A DNA stretch of 64,000 bases from assembly GCA_947476745.1 (NCBI GenBank), contig CANJRG010000002.1, forward strand, positions 248,001 through 312,000, in the 5' to 3' direction. Below the pieces are notes generated by a model, which saw only the letters and a program-made list of their open reading frames with translations, had not been told where the DNA came from and made no database searches. Below are positions 1 through 9,235 of this stretch, one piece after another. Source of the DNA: Acidimicrobiia bacterium. GTDB lineage: Bacteria; Actinomycetota; Acidimicrobiia; Acidimicrobiales; CAIXPF01. The position numbers and the translations under genes are program-made. The first letter of the stretch is position 1; each line of letters begins with the position of its first letter.

Positions 1-465
1 GAACGGCCCAACGGCCTCGGGACCGTGCTGGCCGCAGACCACGGCGGTCGCGGCACGGCCGACGACGCCGCGCTGTCCGCCGGCCAGGCCCAACTGTTGG
101 CCCTGGCCCGCGCCATGGTGCGCCGGCCCGACGTGGTCGTGCTCGACGAAGCCACCTCCCGGGTCGACCCCGCGACCCAGGCCGCCATCGCCGATGCCAC
201 GGACCGCCTGGTCTGCGACCGCACCGCCATCATCATCGCCCACCGCCTCGAGACGCTCGAGGCGTGCGACGACATCGCCGTGCTCGCCGACGGCCGGCTC
301 GTCGAGTTCGGACCCCGCAACGAGCTCGCCGCCACACCCGACAGCCGCTACGCCCGCCTGTTGGCGACCAGCGACGCCACCACGAACGACCTGGCCGGCG
401 TCGACGCCCCCGACACCCCCGGCACCGACACGTCCGCCCTCACCGACAGGGTGGTACAGCCGTGA
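1..465 (+). CDS. ABC exporter ATP-binding subunit, C-terminal part (partial)
   Basis: Open at the left edge; 154 residues are visible, all from the C-terminal half of a nucleotide-binding domain. Seen: signature LSAGQ (visible residues 25-29), Walker B VVVLDEA (46-51) with the catalytic Glu, D-loop, and switch His in IIIAHR (77-82). The tail after about residue 115 is Thr/Asp/Pro-rich. The stop overlaps the next gene's GTG by four bases (GTGA), so the two are translationally coupled. The partner has a degraded site, so this subunit probably supplies the hydrolysis-competent residues of a heterodimeric exporter. Substrate unknown; Walker A and the membrane domain lie outside the window. Confidence 0.9.
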   Translation, partial: ERPNGLGTVLAADHGGRGTADDAALSAGQAQLLALARAMVRRPDVVVLDEATSRVDPATQAAIADATDRLVCDRTAIIIAHRLETLEACDDIAVLADGRLVEFGPRNELAATPDSRYARLLATSDATTNDLAGVDAPDTPGTDTSALTDRVVQP

Positions 466-2165
466 ACCACGACCGCTCCGCCCGGCGGCGGCGAAACGCG
501 GTCCCCGAGTTCCGCATGGCCCGGGTGGTCAACTTCCGCGGCCGCCCGTACTGGATCGGCACTGTGGCGTGGGTCGTCTACTTCATCATGCCGTTGCTGC
601 CCGGCTGGTTGATCGCCCGGCTGTTCGACCAGCTCGAGGCCGACCCGGAGGCTGCCCACCACGGCCGCTTCTGGCTGCTGCTCGGGGCGCTGCTGGCGAG
701 CGAGGCGGTCATGGTGGTGTTCATCCGTTGGGGCCACACCCACTACATGCAGGGGCTCAACGCTGCGGTGAGCTCGGTCCGGGCCAACGCCCTCGGTGGC
801 CAGCTGGCCAGCGGCGGACGGGAGGCCGCCGGCCGCCGGGTCCCCACCGGCGATGCGCTGACCCGGCTACGCGACGACCCCCTCGACATGGTCAACCTGC
901 TCGACAACTGGACCGACCTGTGTGGTTCGCTGATCTTCGGCATCGGGGTGGCCTACGTCCTGGCCCGGATCGACCCGTGGGCGGCATTGGTGGGCATCGT
1001 GCCGATGTTCCTCATCGGGGCGGCCAACACCCGCGTCGGGCACCTGGCTCGCCGCTACCGCCAACGGGCCCGCGTCGCGACCAGCGCCACCGGTGGGTTC
1101 CTCAACGCCCTGTTCACCGCCTCGCTCACGGTGAAGCTGGCCGGCGCCCAGCACGATGCCGTCGCCCGCCTCGACCAACTCAACGCCGAACGCTCCTCCG
1201 CCATGGTCGCCGACCAGCTGTGGGAGGACGGCATGTGGTCGGTCAACGGGACGCTCACCGACGTCTCCGTCGGCTTGTCCCTCATGACCGCCGCCCGCGG
1301 CAGGCTCGACGCCGGCCAGGTCACCCTGTTCGCCAGCTACCTGTTCAACCTGGTGTGGTTGCCCCAACGGCTCGGCGGGCTCATCGTGGGCCGGCGCCGC
1401 TACGACGTGTCCGCCGGCCGACTCGGCGAGCTGATGGCGACGCCGACCGACAGGTTCGACCCGGTGACCGAGCACCGACCCATGCCGCTGCTCGGCGGGC
1501 CACCGTGCGCGGCCCCGGCGTCGCCGGCCCGTGTCCCGCTGCACCAGCTCGAGGTGGTGTCGCTGAGCGCGTCGTCACGGGGCCTGCACGGGGTGAGCTT
1601 CGCCGTCGGCCGGGGCGAGCTCGTCGTGGTGTCCGGGCCTATCGGGTCGGGGAAGACCTCGCTGCTACGGGCCGTGGTCGGCCTCACCGACCTCGATGGC
1701 GGCGAGATCCGCTGGAACGGTCGAACCGTGTTGGACCGGGCGGCGTTCTTCGTGCCGCCCCAGGCGGCCTACGTCGCACAGGTCCCACACCTGTTCGCCG
1801 AGTCGCTGGCCGACAACCTGGCCCTCGGACGGGCCTTCGACGACGACGCCCTCGTCGCCGCCCTCACCCTGGCCGCCTTCGATGAGGACCTCGCCTCCTT
1901 GCCCGCGGGGCTGTACACCCCGATCGGCACCCGAGGCGTCCGGCTCTCCGGTGGCCAGGCCCAGCGGGTGGCGGCCGCCCGGGCGTTCGTACACCGGCCC
2001 GAGCTGCTCGTGCTCGACGATCTCGCCAGCGCACTCGACGTGGAAACCGAGCTGGCCCTGTGGGACCGCCTCGGCGCCGCGGGCTGCACGATCCTGACCG
2101 CCACCAACCGCGCCGCCACCATCAGCCGGGCGGACCGCGTGATCGCCCTGGGCGGGCTAAGGTGA
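462..2165 (+). CDS. Heterodimeric ABC exporter subunit, degenerate ATPase site
   Basis: 567 residues from a GTG that overlaps the preceding stop. Residues about 30-320 form a hydrophobic type-I exporter membrane domain, with segments such as WVVYFIMPLLPGW and ALVGIVPMFLIG. The nucleotide-binding domain follows: Walker A GPIGSGKTS (about 391-399), LSGGQ (about 495), Walker B LLVLDD (about 517). The Walker B Glu is Asp, and the switch-loop His is Asn (TATNRA, about 545). In known heterodimeric exporters such residues mark the non-hydrolysing site. The upstream gene keeps both residues, so the pair is probably an obligate heterodimer. Substrate cannot be told from sequence. Confidence 0.9.
   Translation: MNHDRSARRRRNAVPEFRMARVVNFRGRPYWIGTVAWVVYFIMPLLPGWLIARLFDQLEADPEAAHHGRFWLLLGALLASEAVMVVFIRWGHTHYMQGLNAAVSSVRANALGGQLASGGREAAGRRVPTGDALTRLRDDPLDMVNLLDNWTDLCGSLIFGIGVAYVLARIDPWAALVGIVPMFLIGAANTRVGHLARRYRQRARVATSATGGFLNALFTASLTVKLAGAQHDAVARLDQLNAERSSAMVADQLWEDGMWSVNGTLTDVSVGLSLMTAARGRLDAGQVTLFASYLFNLVWLPQRLGGLIVGRRRYDVSAGRLGELMATPTDRFDPVTEHRPMPLLGGPPCAAPASPARVPLHQLEVVSLSASSRGLHGVSFAVGRGELVVVSGPIGSGKTSLLRAVVGLTDLDGGEIRWNGRTVLDRAAFFVPPQAAYVAQVPHLFAESLADNLALGRAFDDDALVAALTLAAFDEDLASLPAGLYTPIGTRGVRLSGGQAQRVAAARAFVHRPELLVLDDLASALDVETELALWDRLGAAGCTILTATNRAATISRADRVIALGGLR
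2158..2163 (+). promoter_or_regulatory. Candidate -10 box TAAGGT for the SulP gene
   Basis: TAAGGT ends nine bases before the GTG at 2173 and overlaps the stop of the ABC gene. No Shine-Dalgarno is seen, so the SulP gene may have its own leaderless promoter. Alternatively it is read from the ABC transcript. Confidence 0.3.
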
Positions 2166-2172
2166 TGCAACC

Positions 2173-3921
2173 GTGACCGTGCTGAGCCGTGTGCCGCTGC
2201 GGCGCCACCTCCACGGTTACCAGCGTCGCTGGCTCGCCAACGACCTCGCCGCGTCGCTGGTGCTGACCACCCTGCTCATCCCTGCGGGCATGGGCTATGC
2301 CCAGGCGGCCGGACTACCCGCCGTCACCGGCCTGTACGCCACCATCACCGCACTGGTGGTCTACGCCGTGGTCGGCCCGTCGCGCATCTTGGTGTACGGA
2401 CCCGACTCGTCGCTCGCCGCGCTGATCGCTGCGGCCGTCCTGCCGCTCGCCGGCGGTTCCCCCGACCGTGCGATCATGCTGGCCGCGGTCCTGGCGATCC
2501 TCGCCGGTGGCATGTGCCTCGCCGCCGGCCTGGCCCGGTTCGGCTTCCTCGCCGACCTGCTGTCCGCCCCGGTCCGGGTGGGCTACATGAACGGCATCGC
2601 GGTGGCCATCACCTCCCGGCAGCTGGCGCCGTTGCTCGGCATGCACACCAACACAGGCAGCGCGCTGTCCATGTTCGCGGCCACCGTGCGCGAGGTGGCC
2701 GACGGCCAGGTGAACGCGTGGGCCAGCGGCATCGGACTGACTGCCCTCGCCGCCATCCTGCTCATGCGGCGTCTCGCCCCCAAGGTGCCGATCACCCTGC
2801 TGGTGCTGGTCATGCCCGCCGTCATAGGCCACTTCGTCGATCTGGCCGCCCGTGGGGTGACGCTGGTGGGCCGGCTGCCCCGGGGCCTGCCGGTGGTGAA
2901 CTGGGGCCTGGTGGGTTGGAGCGACGTCTCCGCGCTGACCGTGGCGGCGGCCGGGGTGGCGTTCGTGGCCTTCGCCGACACCAGCGTGCTGTCGCGAACC
3001 GTGGCGCTACGCCGTGGCGAGCGCGTCGATCCCAACCACGAGCTTCGGGCACTCGGCCTGGTCAACGTGGCGTGCGGGGTCACCGGCGGATTCGCCGTCT
3101 CCTCCAGTGCTAGCCGCACGCCGGTGGCCGAGGCGGCAGGGTCACGCAGCCAGCTGACCGGCCTGTTCGCCGCAGCGGCGGTGGCGGTGTCGCTCGGGGT
3201 GGCCCCGGGCCTGCTGCGCAACGTTCCGACCTCCGCGCTCGCCGCCGTGGTGATCGCCGCCGCAGCGGGCATGGTCGACCTCCGCTCGCCGTTGCGCTGG
3301 GCCCACATCCGACGTAGCGAGTTCCTGCTGTCGGTGTGTGCATGCGGCGCCATCGTCCTGTTCGGCGTGGTCACCGGGATCGCCCTGGCCATCGGGGTGG
3401 CGATGCTCGACTTCATGCGCCGGGCCTGGCGACCGCACACCACCGAGCTGGTCCGGGTGGACGGGCTCAAGGGCTACCACGAGGCCGACCGCCATCCCGA
3501 GGGCCGCCAGGTACCCGGCCTGTTGCTCTACCGCTTCGACGGGCCGTTGTTCTTCGCCAACGCCGGCTTCTTCGAGCAGGACCTCCTGGCCCGGCTCCGG
3601 CCCGATGTCCGCCAGGTGACCGTGACCGCCGGGCCCATCACCGACCTCGACATCACCGCGACGGAGATGCTCGAGGGCCTGCTCGACGAGCTCGGACGAC
3701 GCGGCGTGACCCTGACCTTCGCCGAGCTGAAGGGCCGGGTGCGCGACCAGGTGACCGCCTTCGGTCTGGTGGAGCGCATCGGCCCGCAGCACTTCGCCCG
3801 GACCGTCGGCGAAGCGGTGAGGGACTACGTCCGCAGCTCCGGAGCCGACTGGCAGGACTGGGAGGACCGTGGCGGCGCGGCCGCCGACGCCGACGGCGAC
3901 ACCACTGACAGCCAGGGTTGA
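2173..3921 (+). CDS. SulP (SLC26) family anion permease with STAS domain
   Basis: 582 residues, a usual SulP length. The first ~415 residues are strongly hydrophobic and begin with the SulP-typical region around LLIPAGMGYAQAAGLPAVTG (about 37-56), followed by roughly 10-12 membrane segments. Residues about 440-560 form a cytoplasmic STAS domain (YRFDGPLFFANAGFFE ... DITATEMLEGLLDELGRRG). Such proteins move sulfate, bicarbonate or dicarboxylates; the substrate is not set by sequence here. GTG start, seven bases after the ABC gene. The C-terminal tail is Asp/Gly-rich. Confidence 0.92.
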   Translation: MTVLSRVPLRRHLHGYQRRWLANDLAASLVLTTLLIPAGMGYAQAAGLPAVTGLYATITALVVYAVVGPSRILVYGPDSSLAALIAAAVLPLAGGSPDRAIMLAAVLAILAGGMCLAAGLARFGFLADLLSAPVRVGYMNGIAVAITSRQLAPLLGMHTNTGSALSMFAATVREVADGQVNAWASGIGLTALAAILLMRRLAPKVPITLLVLVMPAVIGHFVDLAARGVTLVGRLPRGLPVVNWGLVGWSDVSALTVAAAGVAFVAFADTSVLSRTVALRRGERVDPNHELRALGLVNVACGVTGGFAVSSSASRTPVAEAAGSRSQLTGLFAAAAVAVSLGVAPGLLRNVPTSALAAVVIAAAAGMVDLRSPLRWAHIRRSEFLLSVCACGAIVLFGVVTGIALAIGVAMLDFMRRAWRPHTTELVRVDGLKGYHEADRHPEGRQVPGLLLYRFDGPLFFANAGFFEQDLLARLRPDVRQVTVTAGPITDLDITATEMLEGLLDELGRRGVTLTFAELKGRVRDQVTAFGLVERIGPQHFARTVGEAVRDYVRSSGADWQDWEDRGGAAADADGDTTDSQG

Positions 3922-3977
3922 GCTCGCATCGGGCCGACCCGCCGCCTGACCGCCGACCCACCACCGGGCCACAGCCC

Positions 3978-4029
3978 GCGACGGTCATGCCGCGACGGTC
4001 ATGCCGCGACGGTCATGCCGCGACGGTCA
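3978..4029. repeat. 14-bp tandem repeat between convergent genes
   Basis: Unit gcgacggtcatgcc, three perfect copies from 3978 plus ten bases of a fourth. The last partial copy contains the stop codon of the minus-strand helicase gene (4027-4029). Similar short arrays sit at several other gene ends in this window. Confidence 0.9.
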
Positions 4030-5907
4030 CCAGGTGGGGCGCTTGGCGGGACCACCCTTGGCGTCGCCGTCGAACCCCTTCTTCTTGAACGGGGCGGGGC
4101 CGGATCCGGCGGTGAACCGTTCCCGGCGCACGGTGGCCCTGGCGCCCTTGATGGTGGTGCCCCGCAAGGCCACGATCACGTCGTCGGCACGATCGGAGGG
4201 CACCTCGACCAACGTGAAACGGTCGTTGATGTCGATGGCCCCGACGTCGGAACCACGCAGACCGGCCTCACCGGTGATGGCCCCGACAAGGTCCTTGGGC
4301 CGCAGCCCGACATCGTGACCGGCCCCGACGAACAGCTTGGTCATCCCCGCAGTGGTGCCACGCGGCCCGCCGGCCGGGCGGGGCCCGCGCTCCGGGCGTT
4401 CGCTGCGATCGGGCCGGGCGAAGCGCTCGTCTCGATCGGCGCGCACCGGATGGTCCTCACGCTCGGTCCGACCGAACCGTTCGGTCCGTTCCGGACGATC
4501 GCTGCGCACGGGACGGTCAGGCCGTTCGTTGTTGCGACGCAACAGACGGAAGGACAGGTCCTCGATGGCGTCCTCGCTGAGCCGGTCGCCGTCCCTGGTG
4601 GCGGCGAGCTGCAGTGCAGCCATGGCCACCTTGGCCGGGTCGTGCTCGTCGAGCAGGGCTTCGAGCGCCGGATCGTTGATGGCGACGTCGCCGGCGGCGA
4701 GCAGCGCCGCCACCTCGCCGACGAGGCGGCCCATCTTGGCCGTGCGCAGCTGCGCCACCGACGGCAGCGCCTCGATCGAAATCTTGTTGCCGGTGATCCG
4801 CTCGATGAACTGCAGCTGGTTGTGCTGGCGGGGATCGAACAGCGAGATCGCCACCCCGTCACGGCCAGCGCGACCCACCCGCCCGATACGGTGGGTGTAG
4901 ATCTCCGGCGAGGACGGCAGCTCGGCGTTGACCACGTGGCTGAGCACGTCGACGTCGAGCCCACGGGCCGCCACGTCGGTGGCGATGAGCAGCTCGGCGG
5001 TACCGGCCCGGAGGCGACCCATGACCCGGTCGCGGGCCTCCTGGCCGAGCCCGCCGTGCAGCGCCTCGGCGCGGTAGCCGCGGCCGTTGAGCTGTTCGGT
5101 CAGGTCGTCGACATCGGTACGGGTGCGGCAGAACACCAGCGTCGCGGTGGGCGACTCGAGCTCGAGGATGCGGGCAAGCGCCGCGGCGCGGTCAGAGCGG
5201 CGCACCACGTAGGCCTTCTGGGTCACCTTCGGCGCCTCGCCGGCCACCGGGGCCGGCGCCGCGATCTCGATACGGGCCGGGGTGCGCAGGTGCCGGCGGA
5301 TCATCCCGTCGATACGGGGCGGCATGGTGGCGGAGAACAGCACGGTCTGGCGCTCGGCCGGGGTCTCCTCGAGGATGGCCTCGATGTCCTCGGCGAAGCC
5401 CCGCTCGAACATCTCGTCGGCCTCGTCGAGGACCACGGTACGCAACCCGTCGAGGGCCAGGGAACCACGGCGGAGGTGGTCGAGGGCCCGCCCGGGGGTG
5501 GCCACCACGATATCGACGCCGTCCTCGAGCGTACGCCACTGCTTGCCGATCGGCGCCCCGCCGTACACCGCGAGCACCCGAGCCCGCAGGTCCCGTCCGT
5601 AGCTCTCTATGGCCGCGCACACCTGCAGGGCGAGCTCGCGGGTGGGGACCAGTACCAACGCCACCGGCGCCTTGGGCCGCTGGCCCTCCGCCAGCAGCTG
5701 CAGGATGGGCAGGGCGAACGCTGCGGTCTTGCCTGTCCCCGTTGCCGCCCGACCGACCACGTCCGCACCTTGCAGGAGCACCGGGATGGCGGCTTGCTGG
5801 ATGGGGGTCGGTTCCTCGAAGCCGAGCGCCGTCAGGGCGCGTTGCAACTCCGGACGCAGGTCGAGGTCGTCGAAGCGGCCGGGAAGGGCTGTGGAGGGTT
5901 CGAGCAT
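4027..5907 (-). CDS. deaD: DEAD-box ATP-dependent RNA helicase, DeaD/CsdA type
   Basis: 626 residues from the ATG at 5907. All helicase motifs are present: Q motif (FEEPTPIQQAAIP), Walker A AATGTGKT, DEAD in VVLDEADEMFERG, SAT, and HRIGRVGRAG. An Arg/Asp/Glu-rich linker with repeated R-x-D-R-x-E-R units follows (about 455-515). The C-terminal DbpA-type RNA-binding fold starts near TKLFVGAGHDVGLRPKDLVG. Role: ATP-driven RNA unwinding in ribosome assembly, mRNA turnover or cold adaptation. A TTG at 5937 in frame would add ten residues across a nine-base C run; it lies only about ten bases from a TATATT box, so the ATG is preferred. Confidence 0.93.
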   Translation of the reverse strand: MLEPSTALPGRFDDLDLRPELQRALTALGFEEPTPIQQAAIPVLLQGADVVGRAATGTGKTAAFALPILQLLAEGQRPKAPVALVLVPTRELALQVCAAIESYGRDLRARVLAVYGGAPIGKQWRTLEDGVDIVVATPGRALDHLRRGSLALDGLRTVVLDEADEMFERGFAEDIEAILEETPAERQTVLFSATMPPRIDGMIRRHLRTPARIEIAAPAPVAGEAPKVTQKAYVVRRSDRAAALARILELESPTATLVFCRTRTDVDDLTEQLNGRGYRAEALHGGLGQEARDRVMGRLRAGTAELLIATDVAARGLDVDVLSHVVNAELPSSPEIYTHRIGRVGRAGRDGVAISLFDPRQHNQLQFIERITGNKISIEALPSVAQLRTAKMGRLVGEVAALLAAGDVAINDPALEALLDEHDPAKVAMAALQLAATRDGDRLSEDAIEDLSFRLLRRNNERPDRPVRSDRPERTERFGRTEREDHPVRADRDERFARPDRSERPERGPRPAGGPRGTTAGMTKLFVGAGHDVGLRPKDLVGAITGEAGLRGSDVGAIDINDRFTLVEVPSDRADDVIVALRGTTIKGARATVRRERFTAGSGPAPFKKKGFDGDAKGGPAKRPTW

Positions 5908-5946
5908 GTCACCAACATTTCGGGGGGGGGAAGACAAAGACCCTCA

Positions 5947-5952
5947 AATATA
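5947..5952 (-). promoter_or_regulatory. Candidate -10 box TATATT for deaD
   Basis: On the minus strand TATATT lies 39 bases upstream of the ATG at 5907. This gives a start near 5940 and a short leader of about 33 bases that contains the C9 run (5922-5930). It is the best TATAAT match seen in the window. No clear -35 hexamer was found. Confidence 0.5.
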
Positions 5953-5999
5953 GTCAGCAGGTGGGACCAGAACCGGGATCGGGCCCCACCGGCCGTCGC

Positions 6000-7151
6000 T
6001 CAGTCGCCCGAGCCGATGGCGCCGTTGGCCTCGAGCTTCGCCAGTTCGTCGGCGGAGAAACCCCAGTCGGCGAGGGCTTCCCGGGTGTGCTCGCCCCGGG
6101 CCGCGACGGGGCCCTGGACCTGTCCCGGGGTGCGGCTGAAGCGGGGTGCGGGGCCGGGCTGGACCACGCCCTCAATCTCCACGAAAGTGCCGCGGGCGAC
6201 GTTGTGGGGGTGCTTGGGGGCCTCGTCGAGGTTGAGCACCGGGGCGAAGCAGATGTCGGTGCCCTCCATGATGGCGCACCACTCGTCGCGGGTCTTGGCC
6301 CGGAACAGCTCCACCAGGTGGGCCTTGTGGGCCGGCCAGCGCTCGCTGTCCATACGGTCTGGTATGTCCTGGGTGGTCAGGCCGAGCTTCTCGAGCAACT
6401 CGTCGTGGAACTTGCCCTCGATCGAGCCGATCGAGACGTAGTTGCCGTCGGCGCACTCGTAGGTGCCGTAGAAGTGTGCACCGGTGTCCAGCACGTTGGT
6501 CCCGCGATTGTTGGTCCACGCACCCGAGCCGTGCAGACCGTAGATGGCCGCCATCAGCGACGAGGCACCGTCGACCATCGACACGTCGACCACCTGGCCC
6601 TGACCCGACGAACGGGCCTCCAGCAGCGCCGCGCACACCCCGAACGCCAGGTACAGCGCACCGCCGCCGAAATCGCCGACGAGGTTGAGCGGGGGCACCG
6701 GCGGACCGCCGGCGGTACCGATGGAGTGCAGGGCGCCGGTGAGGGCGATGTAGTTGATGTCGTGGCCGGCCGCCTTGGCCATGGGGCCGTCCTGACCCCA
6801 GCCGGTCATCCGGCCGAACACCAGGCGGGGGTTGCGGGTCAGGCACACCTCAGGGCCGAGGCCGAGCTTCTCCATGACCCCGGGCCGGAACCCTTCGATG
6901 AGGGCGTCGGCGCCTTCCACCAGGCGCAGGACGGTCTCGACGCCTTCGGGCGACTTGAGGTCGACCGCCACCGAGCGGCGGCCACGGTTGAGCACGTTGA
7001 ACTGGCGCTCACGGTCCAGGCCCAGGTCGACCGCAGCGAGGCGATCGACCCGGATGACCTCGGCGCCGAGGTCCGACAGCAACATCGCGCACATCGGGCC
7101 CGGCCCGATGCCCGCCAACTCGACAACCTTGATCCCGGTGAGCGGCCCCAT
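6000..7151 (-). CDS. Alpha-methylacyl-CoA racemase (CaiB/BaiF family III)
   Basis: 383 residues. The N-terminus [21 protein letters not shown] and the block [11 protein letters not shown] are typical of mycobacterial MCR and AMACR. The catalytic pair known from MCR is present: His in AGHDINY and Asp in VGDFGGG. The family Asp region is [11 protein letters not shown]. Expected role: epimerisation of 2-methylacyl-CoA thioesters so that branched-chain or sterol side chains can enter beta-oxidation; cytoplasmic. Start at ATG 7151 with AGGA about eight bases upstream. The reading frame stays open further upstream, but that extension is low-complexity and is rejected. Confidence 0.93.
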   Translation of the reverse strand: MGPLTGIKVVELAGIGPGPMCAMLLSDLGAEVIRVDRLAAVDLGLDRERQFNVLNRGRRSVAVDLKSPEGVETVLRLVEGADALIEGFRPGVMEKLGLGPEVCLTRNPRLVFGRMTGWGQDGPMAKAAGHDINYIALTGALHSIGTAGGPPVPPLNLVGDFGGGALYLAFGVCAALLEARSSGQGQVVDVSMVDGASSLMAAIYGLHGSGAWTNNRGTNVLDTGAHFYGTYECADGNYVSIGSIEGKFHDELLEKLGLTTQDIPDRMDSERWPAHKAHLVELFRAKTRDEWCAIMEGTDICFAPVLNLDEAPKHPHNVARGTFVEIEGVVQPGPAPRFSRTPGQVQGPVAARGEHTREALADWGFSADELAKLEANGAIGSGD

Positions 7152-7201
7152 GACCTGTCCTTTCCCGAGGCCCCGTCCACAGTCCGGAGCCATCCTCGAC
7201 A

Positions 7202-7239
7202 ACGGTGCACGACGACGGTGCACGATGCTGCGGACCCTA
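7202..7239 (-). promoter_or_regulatory. Candidate promoter and direct-repeat operator of the racemase gene
   Basis: TAGGGT on the minus strand (7234-7239) could be a -10 box, giving a start near 7227 and a leader of about 75 bases. Just inside the predicted transcript are two 11-bp direct repeats ACGGTGCACGA at 7202-7212 and 7215-7225, each holding the palindrome GTGCAC. This looks like an operator, but no regulator gene is adjacent. Confidence 0.3.
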
Positions 7240-7326
7240 GCCCTAGTAGCACCCGGCCCCGTTCGCCGGCGCTGCGCTCGCGTCGGTGCTTGCGCCGTAG
7301 GGAGCCGGGGGCCGAAGCTGGCCGGC

Positions 7327-8073
7327 GTGTCAGCACCACTGCCCCTCACCGGCCGGGTCGCCCTGGTCACCGGCGCCTCCCGGGGCATGGGCCGCGCCAT
7401 CGCCGTCGCCCTTGCCGCCAACGGCGCCGACGTCGCCGTGAACTTCCACACCCGGGCCGACGCCGCCGCCGAGGTGGTCGCCCAGATCGAGACGCTGGGC
7501 CGGCGGGCGGTGGCCGTGCAGGCCGACGTGGCCGACCCCGCCCAGGCCGCGGCCCTCGTGCCCCGGGTCACCGAGGCCCTCGGTGCGCCCGACATCCTGG
7601 TCAACAACGCCGGGATCGGGGTGCGGGCCGAGCGTCTCGACCTGCTCGACCTCGACACCTGGGACCGCACGCTGGCCACCAACCTCACGGCGGCGTTCGT
7701 GCTGACCCAGGCGGTGCTTCCGGCCATGCGGGCTCAACGCTGGGGCCGGATCATCAACATCTCGTCGCTGGCCGCCCAAACCGGTGGCAGCGTCGGCCCC
7801 CACTATGCAGCGTCCAAGGCCGGCATCATCGGCCTCACCCACGGCTTCGCCACCGTGGTGGTCAAGGACGGCGTGACCGTCAACGCCATCGCCATGGCCC
7901 TCATCGAGACCGACATGCTGCACACCGCGGTGCTCGCCGACCCCGGTCGCATACCGGTCGGTCGGTTCGGCACCGTCGACGAGGTGGCCGACGTCGCCGT
8001 GCTGCTGGCCACCAACGCCTACATGACCGGCCAGACCGTCAGCCTCAACGGCGGCATGTACTACACGAGCTGA
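7327..8073 (+). CDS. SDR family NAD(P)-dependent oxidoreductase
   Basis: 248 residues, the standard classical-SDR length. Seen: [11 protein letters not shown] cofactor loop (about 16-26), NNAG (about 96-99), catalytic Ser in [15 protein letters not shown] active-site Tyr and Lys, and a C-terminal [10 protein letters not shown] tail. It resembles FabG-like 3-oxoacyl reductases and steroid or alcohol dehydrogenases; the substrate is unknown. Start: the GTG at 7327 precedes the conserved N-terminus. It lies 175 bases from the divergent racemase gene. Confidence 0.9.
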   Translation: MSAPLPLTGRVALVTGASRGMGRAIAVALAANGADVAVNFHTRADAAAEVVAQIETLGRRAVAVQADVADPAQAAALVPRVTEALGAPDILVNNAGIGVRAERLDLLDLDTWDRTLATNLTAAFVLTQAVLPAMRAQRWGRIINISSLAAQTGGSVGPHYAASKAGIIGLTHGFATVVVKDGVTVNAIAMALIETDMLHTAVLADPGRIPVGRFGTVDEVADVAVLLATNAYMTGQTVSLNGGMYYTS

Positions 8074-8174
8074 GCAACGGTCGCGTCGGGCCGCGCGGTC
8101 CGCTTCGGCAACCCCGCCGCCCACGTACCCGGCCCGGTGCCCGGATCGCGGTCCGATCTGCAACAGTGGCGGCC

Positions 8175-9146
8175 ATGCGCTACACCAAGTTGGGTTCCAC
8201 CGGGCTGGACGTGTCGGTCATCTGCCTGGGCTGCATGAGCTACGGCATGCCCGAACGCGGTGGCCACCTGTGGACCCTGCCCGAGACGGAGAGCCGACCG
8301 TTCATCCAGCGGGCGGTCGAGGCCGGGATCAACTTCTTCGACACCGCCAACGTGTACTCGGACGGCACCAGCGAGGAGATCGTGGGCCGGGCATTGCGCG
8401 ACTTCGCCGACCGTGACCAGATCGTGCTGGCCACCAAGGTCAACGGCCGGATGCACCGGGGGGCCAACGGGGCCGGGCTGTCCCGCAAGGCCATCATGAG
8501 CGAGATCGACGCCTCCCTGCGCCGGCTCGGCACCGACTACGTGGACCTCTACCAGATCCACCGATGGGACCCGTCGACGCCCATCGAGGAAACCATGGAG
8601 GCCCTGCACGACGTGGTGAAGGCCGGCAAGGCCCGGTACATCGGCGCCTCGTCGATGTGGGCATGGCAGTTCTCCAAGGCCCAGTACGTCGCCGATGCGC
8701 ACGGCTGGACCCGCTTCGTGTCGATGCAGAACCACTACAACCTGCTCTACCGCGAGGAGGAGCGCGAGATGCTGCCGCTGTGCGCCGACCTCGGCGTGGG
8801 CGTCATCCCGTGGAGCCCGCTGGCCCGGGGCCGGCTCACCCGCGACTGGGATGCCACCACCGCCCGCAGCGAGACCGACGAGTTCGGACGCAACCTCTAC
8901 CGGTCCGGCGACCGCGCCATCGTGGAACAGGTCGCTGCCATCGCCATGGACCGTGGGGTGGCCCGGGCCCAGATCGGCCTGGCCTGGATGCTGTCCAAGC
9001 CGGTCATCACCGCCCCCATCATCGGCGCCACCCGGATGGCCCATCTCGACGACGCCGTCGCCGCGGTCGACCTGACGCTCAGCGCCGACGAGATCGGCCT
9101 GCTCGAGGAGCCCTACACCCCCCATTCGGTGGCCGGCTTCGTGTGA
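8175..9146 (+). CDS. Aldo/keto reductase
   Basis: 323 residues with a full AKR fold. The catalytic tetrad is visible: Asp in FFDTANVY, Tyr in VYSDG, Lys in LATKVNG, His in YQIHRWD. The C-terminus TAPIIGATRMAHLDDAV is the NADP-binding region of the family. Closest in style to the bacterial AKR group around YajO/Tas; acts on aldehydes or ketones, substrate unknown. Start is ATG 8175. The preceding CAACAGT resembles the -10 boxes seen at other leaderless genes here but is weak. Confidence 0.92.
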   Translation: MRYTKLGSTGLDVSVICLGCMSYGMPERGGHLWTLPETESRPFIQRAVEAGINFFDTANVYSDGTSEEIVGRALRDFADRDQIVLATKVNGRMHRGANGAGLSRKAIMSEIDASLRRLGTDYVDLYQIHRWDPSTPIEETMEALHDVVKAGKARYIGASSMWAWQFSKAQYVADAHGWTRFVSMQNHYNLLYREEEREMLPLCADLGVGVIPWSPLARGRLTRDWDATTARSETDEFGRNLYRSGDRAIVEQVAAIAMDRGVARAQIGLAWMLSKPVITAPIIGATRMAHLDDAVAAVDLTLSADEIGLLEEPYTPHSVAGFV

Positions 9147-9193
9147 CCGCACCGCACAGGGCGGCGCAGGGGCAGCGGCTGCGAGCCGTTGCC

Positions 9194-9199
9194 TAGGAT
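9194..9199 (+). promoter_or_regulatory. Candidate -10 box TAGGAT
   Basis: TAGGAT lies 36 bases before the GTG at 9236, which implies a leader of about 30 bases. AGGGGG about eleven bases before the GTG could serve as the ribosome site. Confidence 0.3.
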
Positions 9200-9235
9200 C
9201 GTCCAGTCCCGTCCGACTCAGGGGGTTCGAGCACC

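Noticed and set aside
4015-6441. Long plus-strand reading frame of about 800 codons
   Set aside because: It runs opposite to the complete DEAD-box helicase and the racemase; the composition is that of an antisense frame in high-GC DNA.
7152-7727. N-terminal extension of the racemase on the minus strand
   Set aside because: It overlaps the divergent SDR gene and lacks any domain; the conserved N-terminus starts at 7151 with a ribosome site.
5742-8174. Long upstream extension of the aldo/keto reductase
   Set aside because: It overlaps several other genes; the AKR N-terminus begins at 8175.
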